A program made the position numbers and the translations under genes. Under the pieces are notes generated by a model. That model saw nothing but the letters and a program-made list of their open reading frames with translations. It was not told where the DNA came from and ran no database searches. A DNA stretch of 64,000 bases from Nemophila menziesii (Eukaryota > Streptophyta > Magnoliopsida > Boraginales > Hydrophyllaceae): assembly GCA_029959085.1 (NCBI GenBank), contig JARWIR010000010.1, positions 13,041,001 to 13,105,000 on the forward strand, given 5' to 3'. Position 1 is the first letter of the stretch, and each line of letters begins with the position of its first letter. Positions 1 to 14,000 of the stretch are shown one piece after another.

Positions 1-298
1 TTCATTAAGAGGTCTAACACGGACTTTATTATCCAATAAATTACCTAATCTTTAATTTTTAATACAATACATGAGTAACCTAACCACTAGAGCAACTATT
101 AATCTACCACACCATATTCTTTCATCATCCACATGTCTTAATGTAGATTATACTTCACCGTCCTGAGAAAGAACATAACTTTAAGTGCTTGAACTCAAAA
201 TATTTAGTGGATGAATAAAAAGAGAGCTACAACACGCATATAAACATAAGAGAATAAAGCAAGGAATTATCTAGTGATAAAATGGATGATTAAACTTA

Positions 299-1899
299 CC
301 TTCACTAATTTTTCAAATATTTGGAAACTCAAATCCCTTGCCATCACTTCATCTTGACAGCTGCAAATAATGTTTTATATTATTCACACATTAAAATATT
401 TACTAAAATTTTAACACTACTCTAAGATAGGATACCTAGTTCATGACTAGACTAGATAAACTAGTCTTAGATTGACTTCAACCAGGTGAACAACTAGACA
501 TACATTTACTTACGAGAGTATCTAAAAGCATACAACAAATTAATGACTGTTTCTTCTCATTACTCTTCAATGGAAAATAAAGGATTATTCTATAATGGAA
601 ACTCGTTAATAATATTCTCAAAGATCGATAAACATTGTGGTTGTGGTGGTTATATTTTGCTATTATATTTGTTATAATCCCATCATTAGATGAGTTGTAA
701 TTGTTGCAACATCATTTATTGATTCTAACTCTTACAACTTTGTGGTTTATTCTATTATATACCAATTTATTAGATAAATAAGGTAAAGATTCTTGTAAAA
801 ATTGATAGGTCACGTACATGTAAGAATCTACAAAAGGTTTAGGCGTTTGAAGTGAACTTAAAAAAATAAATGAATAAAACATTCTTCTAATAAAGCTAAA
901 TTTTTATCAATTGCCTAAAAAAAAATAGGCAGCCTCCTAGACATTCCAACATAGGCATGTCTAGGCCATTTTTCAAGGAAAAATATACATACTTTTACCA
1001 AGAAAACAACATTTATCCTGTTAACTGAAAAAAGAATTATCCTGAGCTAAACGTGTATCTCAGATTAAACATGGTATTAAACTTATTTAGATGTAACCTA
1101 ACCGAAGTTTGGTTAGTATGCATAAACCTACAAAATGGAATAGCATATATATATACAGTCAAATGAAGTTTATATATTGGCATGTAAATCTTACCATGTT
1201 AATCATACAGTCTTCATAGTGGATTGAAATGTCATGACCAACAATCTTATCCATTTTTTGTTTCGTTATGCTCCCCATTGATGAAGATTACCTACCATTG
1301 AAGGAAAAAGAGAAAACTATTAAGCCTATTATCCATATCTTTATTCAAATTAACCAAAATTTTAATTATACAATAATCTTAATTTAAATGCCAATTAAGA
1401 TAAACCTAAGAAAAGTTTCACCCAATAGTTATTATTGTCACCCAACACTTCTTATTTACTTCAGATATCTTATTTGTAAAACAGTTCTAAATAAACCTTA
1501 AATAATACAAGATTATGCTAATAATATAATTATCATGGAATCTAATTATATGTACTTGTCATTTTTCAAGAGCTCACGTAAAAGTATGACTACCATTTAA
1601 CAAAATAAAATACAATAAATCTGACATCTACAGATTCAATGCATTTTCCCCGTTGGGCGTGACAATAATGAACTATTAATTGTGGCCTACACTAGACAGT
1701 GACAAAAATGAAGCCTATATGTGGCTAACAATTGTGGCATTTGTTAGATTGATACGATTATAATGAAATTCTTATGACATTTAATATAATTTAATATAAT
1801 AGACTACGTTAGAATTCATAAAAATATAAGAAACTCACAAATTTACTAACCTGGATATATGGTAAAGAAATGTAGGAAAACGGATGGCTTAAAATTCTG
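299..1899 (-). pseudogene. Possible exon relics of an unrecognised gene
   Basis: On the minus strand, several short stretches look like exons with splice signals. One starts near 1,899 with MQNFKPSVFLHFFTIYP and ends at a gt donor near 1,847. Another (about 1,278-1,195) reads MGSITKQKMDKIVGHDISI and ends in ATG|gtaag. A third (about 361-302) follows ttatttgcag, reads CQDEVMARDLSFQIFEKLVK and ends AAG|gtaag. The splice-site bases and most residues persist in the other copies. The phases of the middle and last stretches do not join, so this is at best a fragment, perhaps a gene piece captured by a transposon. I do not recognise the protein. Confidence 0.25.
913..965. other. Paired short hairpins conserved in all four repeat copies
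   Basis: Two adjacent inverted repeats: gcct..(A-rich)..aggc at 913-930, and cctagacat (936-944) facing atgtctagg (957-965), a 9 bp stem with a 12 nt loop. Equivalent sequence follows in copies 2 (about 8,974), 3 (about 17,085) and 4 (about 25,079), with a base change in the loop of copy 3. A role is not known; it could be the trace of a small inverted-repeat element. Confidence 0.5.
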
Positions 1900-2879
1900 C
1901 ATTCTTGTCTGGTGTTTCAAATTGATTCAATGAATCAACATTCTAAGTTAGTACGAATTTGTGGAGATTTAAAGAAGTAGAATGGAGGGATTAAATGAGG
2001 AGAGGAACAGGTTAATTGCAATGAAGTTTGGTATTTGGGATCAGATGGTACAGAGAAATTTTGCGGCGCCTGGGGGCAATGGTGTTAGGGTAGATTTGAT
2101 GGGTAATTAGGTTTTATTTTAAGCATGTGAGTTGGGCTTTTACAATATGGATTGGGCTTTAATTTTATTTTTAAAGCTAAATTTATTTATAAGAAATAAT
2201 TAAATATTTAGGCCTAAAATGCCACAATTCATCTTGAACTATAGAGAAATAATCTTTGTTTCATAAATTTAGATCAATACAAATTTTTTTATAAAATTTT
2301 TTATTTAAAAATAATTTTATTATAAATATATATTAATTAACATTCTCTACATTTTTAATTTGCAGCGGCTAGTCAACTAGATAATTTTTTTTTACTTAGG
2401 CGAGCTTTTTTCTTTTTTACAATTATTCAGATAAAAATATATCATTGTGACTTTTTTATTTTTTCTTTAAAATTTTTTCAACAATGGCTCAATTATTATT
2501 TTTCGTCAGAGCTAAAAAAAACCTAAAAACATCCCAAAAGACTCTAAATTTGATCCCTAAATAGTCTTACTATTGATCCACCACTTTCCACAAACGCCTC
2601 CTCTTTCGTTAACGTATTTTATCTACTTACCTCCACTCTTTCGGACCCATTTCTACCATCAATTCCTTCAGGTATTTTGTCACATTTTTTTCGTAAAAAC
2701 TAGTATTTTTCTTTATTATGGTTTCTATTATGTTGTTTGATGGTTAAATATTATGTAGTTATATATGATTTTTTATCTATAATATTAGATATTTTTTTGG
2801 ATTATGAAAAAAAGTTGGAGTTTGAAAATGGGAGATTTAATATAGGAGTAAGACTTATGAAATATTATATTGCTTAATC

Positions 2880-5163
2880 TATGAAATATGAGATTGAATA
2901 TCAATATGATTTACACAATTTATTCATTAAATTATTATAGCTATCAAAATATTTTAGTTTTACGACACAATCAAGTCCAAATAGAAGTCCATATGGATAA
3001 AGTGTTGATTAAGTCAAGAAACAAGGTTACCCTATCTTTTGTTAAGGGTGTTAAGAGTTTTGTTGAATTTATATCTTAGCACATGGATATTTCTAATTCA
3101 ATTTAATATCCATGTAATTGATGCACGAATTTACTAGGAAAAATATTCTAGAGGCTAATATGAATATTGAGAAATGGGTTTTAAGCAACATATGAAATTT
3201 GGAATTTGTATGGAGAAATAAACCCGTTCCAATCAAATGTTATTCCTAGTTATGTATATGAGGAAATGATAAACGAGATAGATGATTTGAGTGGCATTGT
3301 TAATGAAGCGTATACTAAAATGGTAGACAAGAATATTCCATGACGATACAGTTTTTGGTGGAATAATCCAGATGTGTTGGATGTATCTGATCGAGCATTA
3401 TTTGAATAAGTTAAAGGAGTGACTACATAATGTGTAAAAGGCACAAGGTTCGGTTGACGAGGGTTATGTTGTGGAAGAGATCTTGACCTTCACATCACAT
3501 TATATCAATAAGGAAAAAAAAGTGTAATCATCCTCATAGATATGCGTATCTAGTACCAGAACCAAGAGATATATTGACTTTCAGAAGTTAATGTCACCCA
3601 AATTTAAAATAGTGTTTCGTTTATCTTCCCCCAAATAGATCACGATAGGACTGTTTGGTGCAATCTACGATCTTATGATGAGATTCAAGTTTACATATAG
3701 TTTGTTCTTTTTTACTATGTTCTTTGTCACTTTCTTATTCTATATAATTTTGTAACTCAAATATTTTGTATTCCAGGGACCATAAGTCAGTTATAATTAC
3801 AGGTGGACATGTGGATGTGGAAAGAATTCATCAAACTAGATTTTACAATTCGTTATTGATAAATGTATACTATAATTCAAAATCAAAATACTAATAGAGA
3901 AAGTATAACTGAATAGCTTTTCCATTATTAGGTATTTAACATGAAGCTAGCATGCCATCCAGTATAAACCAAATAATTTTTGTATGTGGCTAAGGGTTCC
4001 AATTGTACAATTTAGAAATATGATCTATGTGTTATTAATGGGGTGAACTTGGTTTGGCGTTAGAAAGGTGATAAATGTCTCATTGCGGATTACGGGTTTT
4101 GTTGTTTTGGCGAAGGAGTTTCTAGGTATGGTGAATCGGTTAAAGTATTCGAGGTGGACTTCTTAAAAACATATTCGGTAATGGTATTCGAGTGAGAATG
4201 CTATAACACCAAGAAAGGAAGAATACAGAATGAGCACAGTGTAACCAAAATCGATAATAATTCGTATTGGTACAAAGATGAGTCATAAATTTTAGAAAAT
4301 CAAGCAAATAACATGTTATACATTGTTGATCTAGTGGACACTAAGGGATCGCGACGCACTTTAAAGTGGTTTGGAAAGTGAGCGATTGTCATTGTTGGAG
4401 TGTGGATGTGAGGTTCTGTGTCGATAGTTTATACATTTGAGTCGATACCTTTTGTAAATGAGACAACACACATAGATGGATTACACATTAATAAAAATAG
4501 AGTACACCGAAGTCGACGAAGTGATAGTAGAGCATGATCTAACTATTTTAGAAGATGATGAAGAGTCCGAAGATACTTTAAGATGCGGCTGATATCCATC
4601 AAATGATGCATATAAATAGTAATGATGTGATTATTGCAAATGAAAGGGGAGGATATGAGACAGACTACTAGTATTAGTTGATTGGTTTTATTTTTTTATG
4701 TTAAAATAACTTATATGTGTTCATAACTAGATTTTGGAGATTTTTGTTGAGAATTGTGGAATTATTATACTTTTAGTATACTTTGGGTTTAGCATGTCTA
4801 TTTTCGAACAACTGTAAATGAATAACTTTAATAAAAATGTTTTTTCAATTATAACACCTTTAACGACCGCAAGAAGAGGCTAGCCACTAAATACCGGATG
4901 GATGGTTGCTAAAGTAATAAAGAATTGGCGACCAAAACGCAACGACTAAAATAAAACTATCTAATGACCACATATAGTCGCTAGAAGTCATAACTTATAG
5001 CAAGAGACTGGGTGGTCTGTAAAGATAAACCATCTAGCTACCACATAAATGATTTCTCAGGAAAAATGAATAGTTAACAACCTTTTGAAAACGAGCAACC
5101 TTTAGGTACCACAAAAGATCGCAAATAACTTTGCGGTCTCTAAAAGCTATTCTCGTAGTAGTG
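2880..5163 (+). mobile_element. Decayed CACTA (En/Spm-like) DNA transposon, copy 1
   Basis: A plant CACTA transposase relic. An open stretch from 2,993 (MDKVLIKSRNK) through the CPC-like YPCN region at about 3,110 resembles the N-terminal Transposase_assoc domain. After a short gap, about 3,400-3,510 resembles the end of DUF4218 (EGYVVEEILTF-like). About 3,960-4,390 resembles DUF4216, including an NSYWYKDES..ILENQANN stretch at about 4,260-4,310. All are broken by stops and shifts. The catalytic Transposase_21 part, usually between the first two, is absent. Downstream, about 4,850-5,150 has repeated gcgac/gtcgc words typical of a subterminal region, ending in ttctcgtagtagtg at 5,150-5,163, the reverse complement of a CACTAC terminus. 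The 5' terminus was not found. Confidence 0.75.
5150..5163 (-). repeat. CACTA terminal inverted repeat (3' end)
   Basis: Read on the minus strand this is CACTACTACGAGAA, a CACTA-superfamily end. It closes the subterminal repeat region and is followed by tta. The same end lies at 13,241-13,254 and 21,326-21,339 in copies 2 and 3. No matching partner was seen upstream. Confidence 0.7.
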
Positions 5164-8061
5164 TTATCCTAATTTAGTGAACCCGACATATTTTTTCCAT
5201 TTAATTCATCAACTCATGGGAGAACCTTCAAAGTTAATTCACTGAAGATCGATAATTTTCAGGATCTTTTTATGTGCCTTTCTGCAACAAAAGCATCCCT
5301 GGGAAGTAAAAGAGTTCTAGGATGTCTTCTATATAGAAATCCATTTTTGGTGCTTATAATTTTTTCAGATTGAATTTGTAGTATGATATAAAAACAATTT
5401 CTATTAGCAGAATCATAAGTTTTGGGCATAAGGATCTTTCATCATTTTGACCGACTCATTTTAGTTTGTAAAATATAATGGTTGTGTTCCTAGATCCTTG
5501 AGCAAGATAAACATGACACAAATGAAGGGATGCGTTTTTAGTAGAAGAAACCGAGTCTGGTATAATATCTCGTCGTCGATACATAGACCAACAAGAAGAG
5601 AAGCATGGTTAAAAATTGCATGAACCAATAATTTGCCTCTCATATATTACACTTTCTAAGAAATTGTATAGAATACCTACAAGGAGTCTCGCATGTGTAG
5701 GTGAGCGCCTGAGGTAATCATTAGTTCCATAATTTCATCAATTATCTTAAAAATCCATAATTATAGTGGCAGTTGTTTAATCGAACCTTTGTATCATTTT
5801 TTTTGTACATTAATTTTTTGGCTCAAATATTGGTTTGTATAATTGGTTAACTCTTCTTTATCTGTAGTTTCATGGTTTTTGTTGATTTTTTATATCAACA
5901 AATATTTCGAAATATTGTGCCATCTATACCAAAATCTAAGAATGGATAGCGTAATAAAGATTATATAGAAAGGAGAAATACGTGATCAAATTAACACAAT
6001 TTTGATAAGAAAAAAAGAGCTATAAAATCTAGAAAAGCTATAGTCCAGGGTGCCTAAAAATCATTTCTTCTACCTTCTAATTCGAGCAAAATCATGATTT
6101 GGAAAGTTGATCAGTAATTTATTATCAGTGACCAATGTAGTCGACAAGTTTACTAGATTATCGAAATAAAAGAACTTCCAAAGATTCTCTCAATTTTACG
6201 TCTTAGTTAAGTAGCAAGAGAATGAATAAGAAGTGACAAAATTATACCATAACCATGCATGTGACATAGTTTATAACGGTTCATGTAACATAGTTTATTG
6301 TTTATCATAGGTATTACTGAGAGAGCTTAAATAAAATCAAATCATAAAGTAGCTAAGAGTTGCATGCAAATTTTCTACAAAACCCATGAATGTATTGCTT
6401 CTCGTCGGAAGGGTTCTTGTAAGGACTTCTTTACTGTTCCACCTAAGGTGTATCTCCTCAAAATGTATCTATGGTGTCTCAAGTGTATCATTGCATGACA
6501 AGAGTGGACATATAAGCTTATGTGGGCCCAATAAACCATTTCCCCTTGAGGCCGCCTTGGGAAGCCACTTTCATGGCGTAAACACTTTCTATCAATTCAT
6601 GGCCAGAAATGAAAATACTAAGATGGAATCGACTGTAGTAGAGAATCGAAAAACCTTTGGCGGAGTGTTTTCTATCGCCGTAGAAAAAGCATTTATCTTT
6701 TGACTAAAAGATAATATTAGGAAGTAGTGGTAAGAACAACAAAAAGGAGCTTTCCTAGATGACAGGTGCGGAACCCTCATTGTGTACTACCTAGTTGACT
6801 CTCTTAGTGTATAACCGGATACGTTTGTAAGTCAGAACTTAAAGTTATTGTGTTAAGAAAATTGATTGTTGTACGACCGATTATAAAATTTTCTCTTTCA
6901 GTTTTTGATAGATTCATTTGTTTAAAGTGGTATGGCAGTAAAATCTCTTATATTCCCATATAAGGAATAAATCAAAATGGTATCAATTACAATAAAAATC
7001 CACATTTCAAAAAATATTACAATATGAGTCAAGCAATGATTAGGTAATCCCTTGTGATACATTCAAAAAGTAGGTTGAAATATAGAAAAATTAATTTATC
7101 ACAGTGAAAATATTGCCAAATTTCTTCGACCAAATGTGATAAAGCCCCTATAAAACAATAATCCCATCTGTATTCATGTTCTTCTGATTATATTTTTTTC
7201 ATTCCATACGGATTTTGAGGAGATTTACAAACCGAATGATTTTAAGGCCGATTAAAAAAGCTGAAAGAGAATAGTTTATTTCTGACGAAATTTATATTTT
7301 CTGAAATGAAGAATACTAAAAGAGGTCAATATCTAGAGCTTTAAGTTATAATAAAGTGACTTCTAGATCTTTAAGATACAATTAGCTTTCTATATATTAC
7401 AAGATCGTGTCAACGAAGTAGTACAAGTCTCTATTGATGGTATATCAACTCAGGTAACTAAGAATAACTCCAAGGGTGAATCTAGTAGTGGAAAATAGTA
7501 CAAGGTCACACGTACCATCAACAATTGACATAAGTAGATTACTATTATATATGTACAACTAAATTTCTACATTAATTGTGCTACCTAAACTAGACTGTTA
7601 GTTTTTAAGTTTTAACATAAAACACTAACATAACTTTAAATAAAGTACACCATAAATAAAAGATATTTTATAAAAAAACCTCATTAACGTATTACTATAT
7701 TGAAAACTAAACCACAAATATAGAGACATATATATACAATCAAATGCATAAAAAATTTAAGAGGAACGAGGAACTCCTTGTATATAATAGAAATAAGAAA
7801 GTAAAATCAAAGAGGAAAGATAACCAGGAAGGACATAACTTACTAAAAGTACCTAAATATAATAATCTATGGAGCGTCTATGAAATTTTAGTAATGAAGT
7901 TTCATTTTGATATTAAGTCGAATAACTTGAATAATTTTTTGGTTTTATTTCAGGTGGTTTGACCGAAGTTTCATTTTGATAGTAAGTTGACTTGTTGAGT
8001 ATAAATGAAAAAAGAACATTGAACAAAAATACAGTTAAACATATATCCTTTTGAAAAGCTT
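5164..8061. other. Unassigned part of the repeat unit
   Basis: AT-rich DNA between the CACTA end and the next unit start, repeated at about 13,255-16,172 and 21,340-24,167. The longest frames here are about 60-105 codons (for example plus strand 6,386-6,703, cut to 78 codons in copies 2 and 3 by one extra T; minus strand 22,613-22,897). None resembles a family I know, and none keeps its length in all copies. A pyrimidine-rich aacttgaataattttttggttttatttcag stretch near 7,925-7,954 looks like an intron acceptor, but no exon can be shown. Confidence 0.6.
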
Positions 8062-11000
8062 TTCATTAAGAGGTCTAACACGGACTTTATTATCCAGTAA
8101 ATTACCTAATCTTTAATTTTTAATACAATACATGAGTAACCTAACCACTAGAGCAACTATTAATCTAACACACCATATTCTTTCATCATCCACATGTCTT
8201 GATGTAGATTATACTTCACCGTCCTGAGAAAAAACATAACTTTAAGTGCTTGAATTCAAAATCTTTAGTGGATGAATAAAAAGAGAGCTACAACACGCAT
8301 ATAAACATAAGAGAACAAAGCAAGGAATTATCTAGTGATAAAATGGATGATTAAACTTACCTTCACTAATTTTTCCAATATTTGAAAACTCAAATCCTTG
8401 CCATCACTTCATCTTGACAGCTGCAAATAATGTTTTATATTATTCACACGTTAAAATATTTACTAAAATTTTAACACTAGTCTAAGATAGGATACCTAGT
8501 TCATAACTAGACTAGATAAACTAGTCTTAGATGGACTTCAACCAAGTGAACAACTAGACCCACATTTAGTTACAAGAATATCTAAAAGCATACAACAAAT
8601 TAATGATTGTTTCTTCTCATTACTCTTCAATGGAAAATAAATTAGTATTCTACAATGGAAACTCGTTAATAATATTCTTAAAGATCGATAAACATTTTGG
8701 TTGTGGTGGTTATATTTTGCTATTATAGTCGTTATAATCCCATCATTAGATGAGTTGTAATTGTTGCAACATCATTTATTAATTCTGACTCTTACAACTC
8801 TGTGGTTTATTCTATTATATACCAATTTATTAGATAAATAAGGTAAAGATTCTTCTAAAAATTGATAGGTCACGTACATGTAAGAATCTACAAAAGGTTT
8901 AGGTGTTTGAAGTGAACTTAAAAAAATAAATGAATAAAACATTCTTCTAATAAAGTTAAATTTTTATCAATTGCCTAAAAAAAATAGGCAGCCTCCTAGA
9001 CATTCCAACATAGGCATGTCTAGGCCAGTTTTCAAGGAAAAATATACATACTTTTACCAAGAAAACAACATTTATCCTGTTAACTGAAACAAGAATTATC
9101 CTGGGCTAAACGTGTATCTCAGATTAAACATGGTATTAAACTTATTTAGATGCAACCTAAACGATATTACTCAGAATTTAAATCACGTAAATAAGTTTGG
9201 TTAGTATGCATAAACCTACAAAATGGAGTAGCATATATATATATATATATATAGTCAAATGAAGTTTATTTATTGGCATGTAAATCTTACCATGTTAATC
9301 ATACAGTCTTCATGGTGGATTGAAATGTCATGACCAACAGTCTTATCCATTCTTTGTTTCGTTATGCTCCCCATTGATGAAGATTACCTACCATTGAAGG
9401 AAAAAAGAGAAAACTGTTAAGCCTACTATCCATATCTTTATTCAAATTATCCAAAATTTTAATTATACAATAATCTAAATTTAAATGTCAATTAAGATAA
9501 ACCTAAGAAAAGTTTCACCCAATAGTTATTATTGTCACCCAACACTTCTTATTGACTTCAGATATCTTATTTGTAAAACATCTCTAAATAAACCTTAAAT
9601 AATACAAGATAATGCTAATAATATAATTATCATGGAATCAAATTATATGTACTTAACATTTTTCAAGAGCTCACGTAAAAGTATGACTACCATTTAACAA
9701 AATACAATAAAATAAATCTGACATCTACGGATTCAATGTGTTTTTCCCCGTTGGGCGTGACAATAATGATCTATTGATTGTGGCCTACACTAGATAGCGA
9801 CAAAAATGAAGCCTATATGTGGCTAACAATTGTGGCATTTGTTAGATTGATACGATTATAATGAAATTCTTATGACATTTAATATAATTTGATATAATAG
9901 ACTAAGTTGGAATTCATAAAAATATAAGAAACTCACAAATTTACTAACCTGGATATATGGTAATGAAATGTAGGAAAACAGATGGCTTAAAATTCTGCAT
10001 TCTTGTCTGGTGTTTCAAATTGATTCAATGAATCAACATTCAAAGTTAGTACGAATTTGTGGAGATTTTAAGAAGTATAATGGAGGAATTAAATGAGGAG
10101 AGGAACTGGTTAATTGCAATGAAGTTTGGTATTTGGGATCAGATGGTATAGAGAAGTTTTGCGGCGCCAGGGGGCAATGGTGTTAGAGTAGATTTGATGG
10201 ATAATTAGGTTTTATTTTAAGCATGTGAGTTGGGCTTTTACAATATGGATTGGGGTTTAATTTTATTTTTAAAGCTAAAATTATTTATAAGAAATAATTA
10301 AATATTTAGGCCTAAAATGCCACAATTCATCTTGAACCATAGGGAAATAATCTTTGTTTCATAAATTTAGATCAATACAAATTTTTTTACAAAATATTTT
10401 ATTTAAAAATAATTTTATTATATATATATATATTAATTAACATTCTCTATATTTTTAATTTGCAGCTGCTAGTCAACTAGATAATTTTTTTTTACTTAGG
10501 CGAGCTTTTTTCATTGACAATTATTCAGCTAAAAATATATCATTGTGACTTTTTTATTTTTTCTTTAAAATTTTTTCAACAATGGCTCAATTATAATTTT
10601 TCGTCAGAGTTAAAAAAACTAAAAACATCCCAAAAGACTCTAAAATTGATCCCTAAATATTCTTACTATTGATCCACCACTTTCCACAAACGCCTCCTCT
10701 TTCGTTAACGTATTTTATCTACTTATCTCCACTCTTTCGGACCCATTTCTACCATCAATTCCTTCAGGTATTTTGTCACATTGTTTTCGTAAAAACTAGT
10801 ATTTTTCTTTATTATTGTTTCTATTATGTTGTTTGATGGTTAAATATTATGTAGTTACATAATATATGTAGTTATATATGATTTTTTATCTATAATATTA
10901 GATATTTTTTTGGATTATGAAAAAAAGTTAGAGTTTGAAAATGGGAGATTTAATATAGGAGTAAGACTTATGAAATATTATATTGCTTAATCTATGAAAT

Positions 11001-14000
11001 ATGAGATTGAATATCAATATGATTTACACAATGTATTCATTAAATTATTATAGCTATCAAAATCTTTTAGTTTACGACACAATCAAGTCCAAATAGAAGT
11101 CCATATGGATAAAGTGTTGATTAAGTCAAGAAACAAGGTTACTCTAGCTTTTGTTAAGGGTGTTAAGAGTTTTATTGAATTTATATCTTAGCACATGGAT
11201 ATTTCTAATTCAATTCAATATCCATGTAATTGATGCACGAATTTACTAGGAAAAATATTCTAGAGGCTAATTTGAATATTGAGAAATGGGTTTTAAGCAT
11301 CATATGAAATTTGGAATTTGTATGGAGAAATAAACCCATTCCAATCAAATTTTATTCCTAGTTATGTATATGAGGAAATGATAAATGTGATAGATGATTT
11401 GAGTGGCATTGTTAATGAAGCGTATACGAAAATGGTAGACAAGAATATTCCATGACGATACAGTTTTTGGTGGAATAATCCAGATGTGTTGGATGTATCC
11501 GATCGAGCATTATTTGAATAAGTTAAAAGAGTAACTACATAATGTGTAAAAGGCACATGGTTCAATTGACGAGGGTTATGTTGTGGAAGAGATCTTGACT
11601 TTCACATCACATTATATCAATAAGGAAAAAAAGTGTAATCATCCTCATAGATATGCAGATCTTGTACCAGAACCAAGAGATATATTGAATTTCTGAAGTT
11701 AATGTCACCCAAATTTAAAATAGTGTTTCATTTATCTTCCCCCAAATAGATCACGATACGATTGTTTGGTGCAATCTACGGTCTTATGATGAGATTCAAG
11801 TTTACATATAGTTTTTTCTTTTTTACTATGTTCTTTGTCACTTTCTTATTCTATATAATTTTGTAACTCAAATATTTTGTATTCCAGGGACCATAAGTCA
11901 GTTATAATTACAGATGGACATGTGGATGTGGAAAGAATTCATCAAACTAGATTTTACAATTCGTTATTGATAAATGTATACTATAATTCAAAATCAAAAT
12001 ACTAATAGAGAAAGTATAACTCAATACCTTTTCCATTATTAGGTATTTAACATGAAGCTAGCATGCCATCCAGTATTAACCAAATAATTTTTGTATGTGG
12101 CTAAGGGTTCCAATTGTACAATTTAGAAATATGATCTATGTGTTATTAATGGGGTAAACTTGGTTTGGCGTTAGAAAGGTGATAAATGTCTCATTGCGGA
12201 TTCCGGGTTTTGTTGTTTTTGTGAAGGAGTTTCTTGGTATGGTGAATTGGTTAAAGTATTCGAGTGGACTTCTTAAAAACATATTCGGTAATGGTATTCG
12301 AGTGATAATGCTATAACACCAAGAAAGGAAGAATACAGAATGAGCACAGTGTAACAAAAATCGATAATAATTCGTATTGGTACAAAGATGAGTCATAAAT
12401 TTTAGAAAATCAAGCAAATAACATGTTATACATTGTTGATCTAGTGGACACTAAGGGATCGCGACGCGCTTTAAAGTGGTTTGGAAAGTGAGCGATTGTC
12501 ATTGTTGGAGTGTGGATGTTTAGGGTTCTGTGTCGATAGTTTATACATTTGAGTCGATACCTTTTGTAAATGAGACAACACACATAGATGGATTACGCAT
12601 TAATAAAAATAGAGTACACCGAAGTCGACGAAGTGATAGTTAAGCATGATCTAACTATTTTAGAAGATGATGAAGAGTCCGAAGATACTTAAAGATGCGG
12701 CTGATATCCATCAAATGATGCATATAAATAGTAATGATGTGATTATTGCAAATGAAAGGGGAGGTTAGTTGATTGGTTTTATTTTTTTATGTCAAAATAA
12801 CTTATATGTGTTCATAACTAGATTTTGGATATTTTTGTTGAGAATTGTGGAATTATTATACTTTTAGTGTACTTTGGGTTTATCATGTCTATTTACGAAC
12901 AACTGTAAATGAATAACTTTAATAAAAATGTTTTTTCAATTATAACACCTTTAACGACCGCAAAAAGAGGCTAGCCACAAAATACCGGATGGATGGTTGC
13001 TAAAGTAATAAAGAATTGACGGCCAAAACGCAACGACTAAAATATAACTATCTAATGACCACATATAGTCGCTAGAAGTCATAACTTATAGCAAGAGACT
13101 GGGTGGTCTGTAAAGATAAACCATCTAGCTACCACATAAATGATTTCTCAGAAAAAATGAATAGTTAACAACCTTTTGAAAACGAGCAACCTTTAGGTAC
13201 CACAAAAGATCGCAAATAACTATGCGGTCTCTAAAAGCTATTCTCGTAGTAGTGTTATCCTAATTTAGTGAACCCGACATATTTTTTCCATTTAATTCAT
13301 CATCTCATGGGAGAACCTTCAAAGTTAATTCACTGAAGATCGATAATTTTCAGGATCTTTTTATGTGCCTTTCTACACCACAAGCATCCGTGGGAAGTAA
13401 AAGAGTTCTAGGATGACTTCTATATAGATAGCCATTTTTGGTGCTTATAATTTTTTCAGATTGAATTTTTAGTATGATATAAAAACAATTTCTATTAGCA
13501 GAATCATAAGTTTTGGGCACAAGGATCTTTCGTCATTTTGACCGACTCATTTTAGTTTGTAAAATATAATGGTTGTGTTCCTAGATCCTTGAGCAAGATA
13601 AACATGACACAAATGAAGGGATGCATTTTTAGTAGAAGAAACCGAGTCTGGTATAATATCTCGTCGTCGATACATAGACCAACAAGAAGAGAAGCATGAA
13701 CCAATAATTTTCCTCTCCTATATTCCACTTTCTAAGAAATTGTAGAGAATACCTACAAGGAGTCTCGCATGTGTAGGTGAGGGCCTGAGGTAGTCATTAG
13801 TTCCATAATTTCATCAATTGGCTTAAAAATCCATAATTATAGTGGCACTTGTTTAAACGAACCTTTCAATCATTTTTTTTGTACATTAATTTTTTGGCTC
13901 AAATATTAGTTTGTATAATTGGTTAACTCTTCTTTATCTATAGTTTCATGGTTTTTGTTGATTTTTTATATCAACAAATATTTCGATATATTGTGCCATC

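Larger units (their letters stand above)
1..8061. repeat. 8.06 kb tandem repeat, copy 1
   Basis: First of three full head-to-tail copies of a long unit. The phase is arbitrary because the window opens exactly at the chosen unit start (ttcattaagaggtctaac), so more copies may lie upstream. The same start recurs at 8062, 16173 and 24168, giving periods of 8061, 8111 and 7995 bp. Identity between copies looks like about 95-97% by eye, with small indels. From its start the unit holds about 2.5 kb of unassigned AT-rich DNA, a decayed CACTA element (about 2,880-5,163) and about 2.9 kb of further unassigned DNA. No frame longer than about 105 codons is open in it. Confidence 0.95.

Noticed and set aside
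6386..6703. 105-codon frame in repeat copy 1
   Set aside because: Shortened to 78 codons by one base in copies 2 and 3, no known match, and the opposite strand is equally open.
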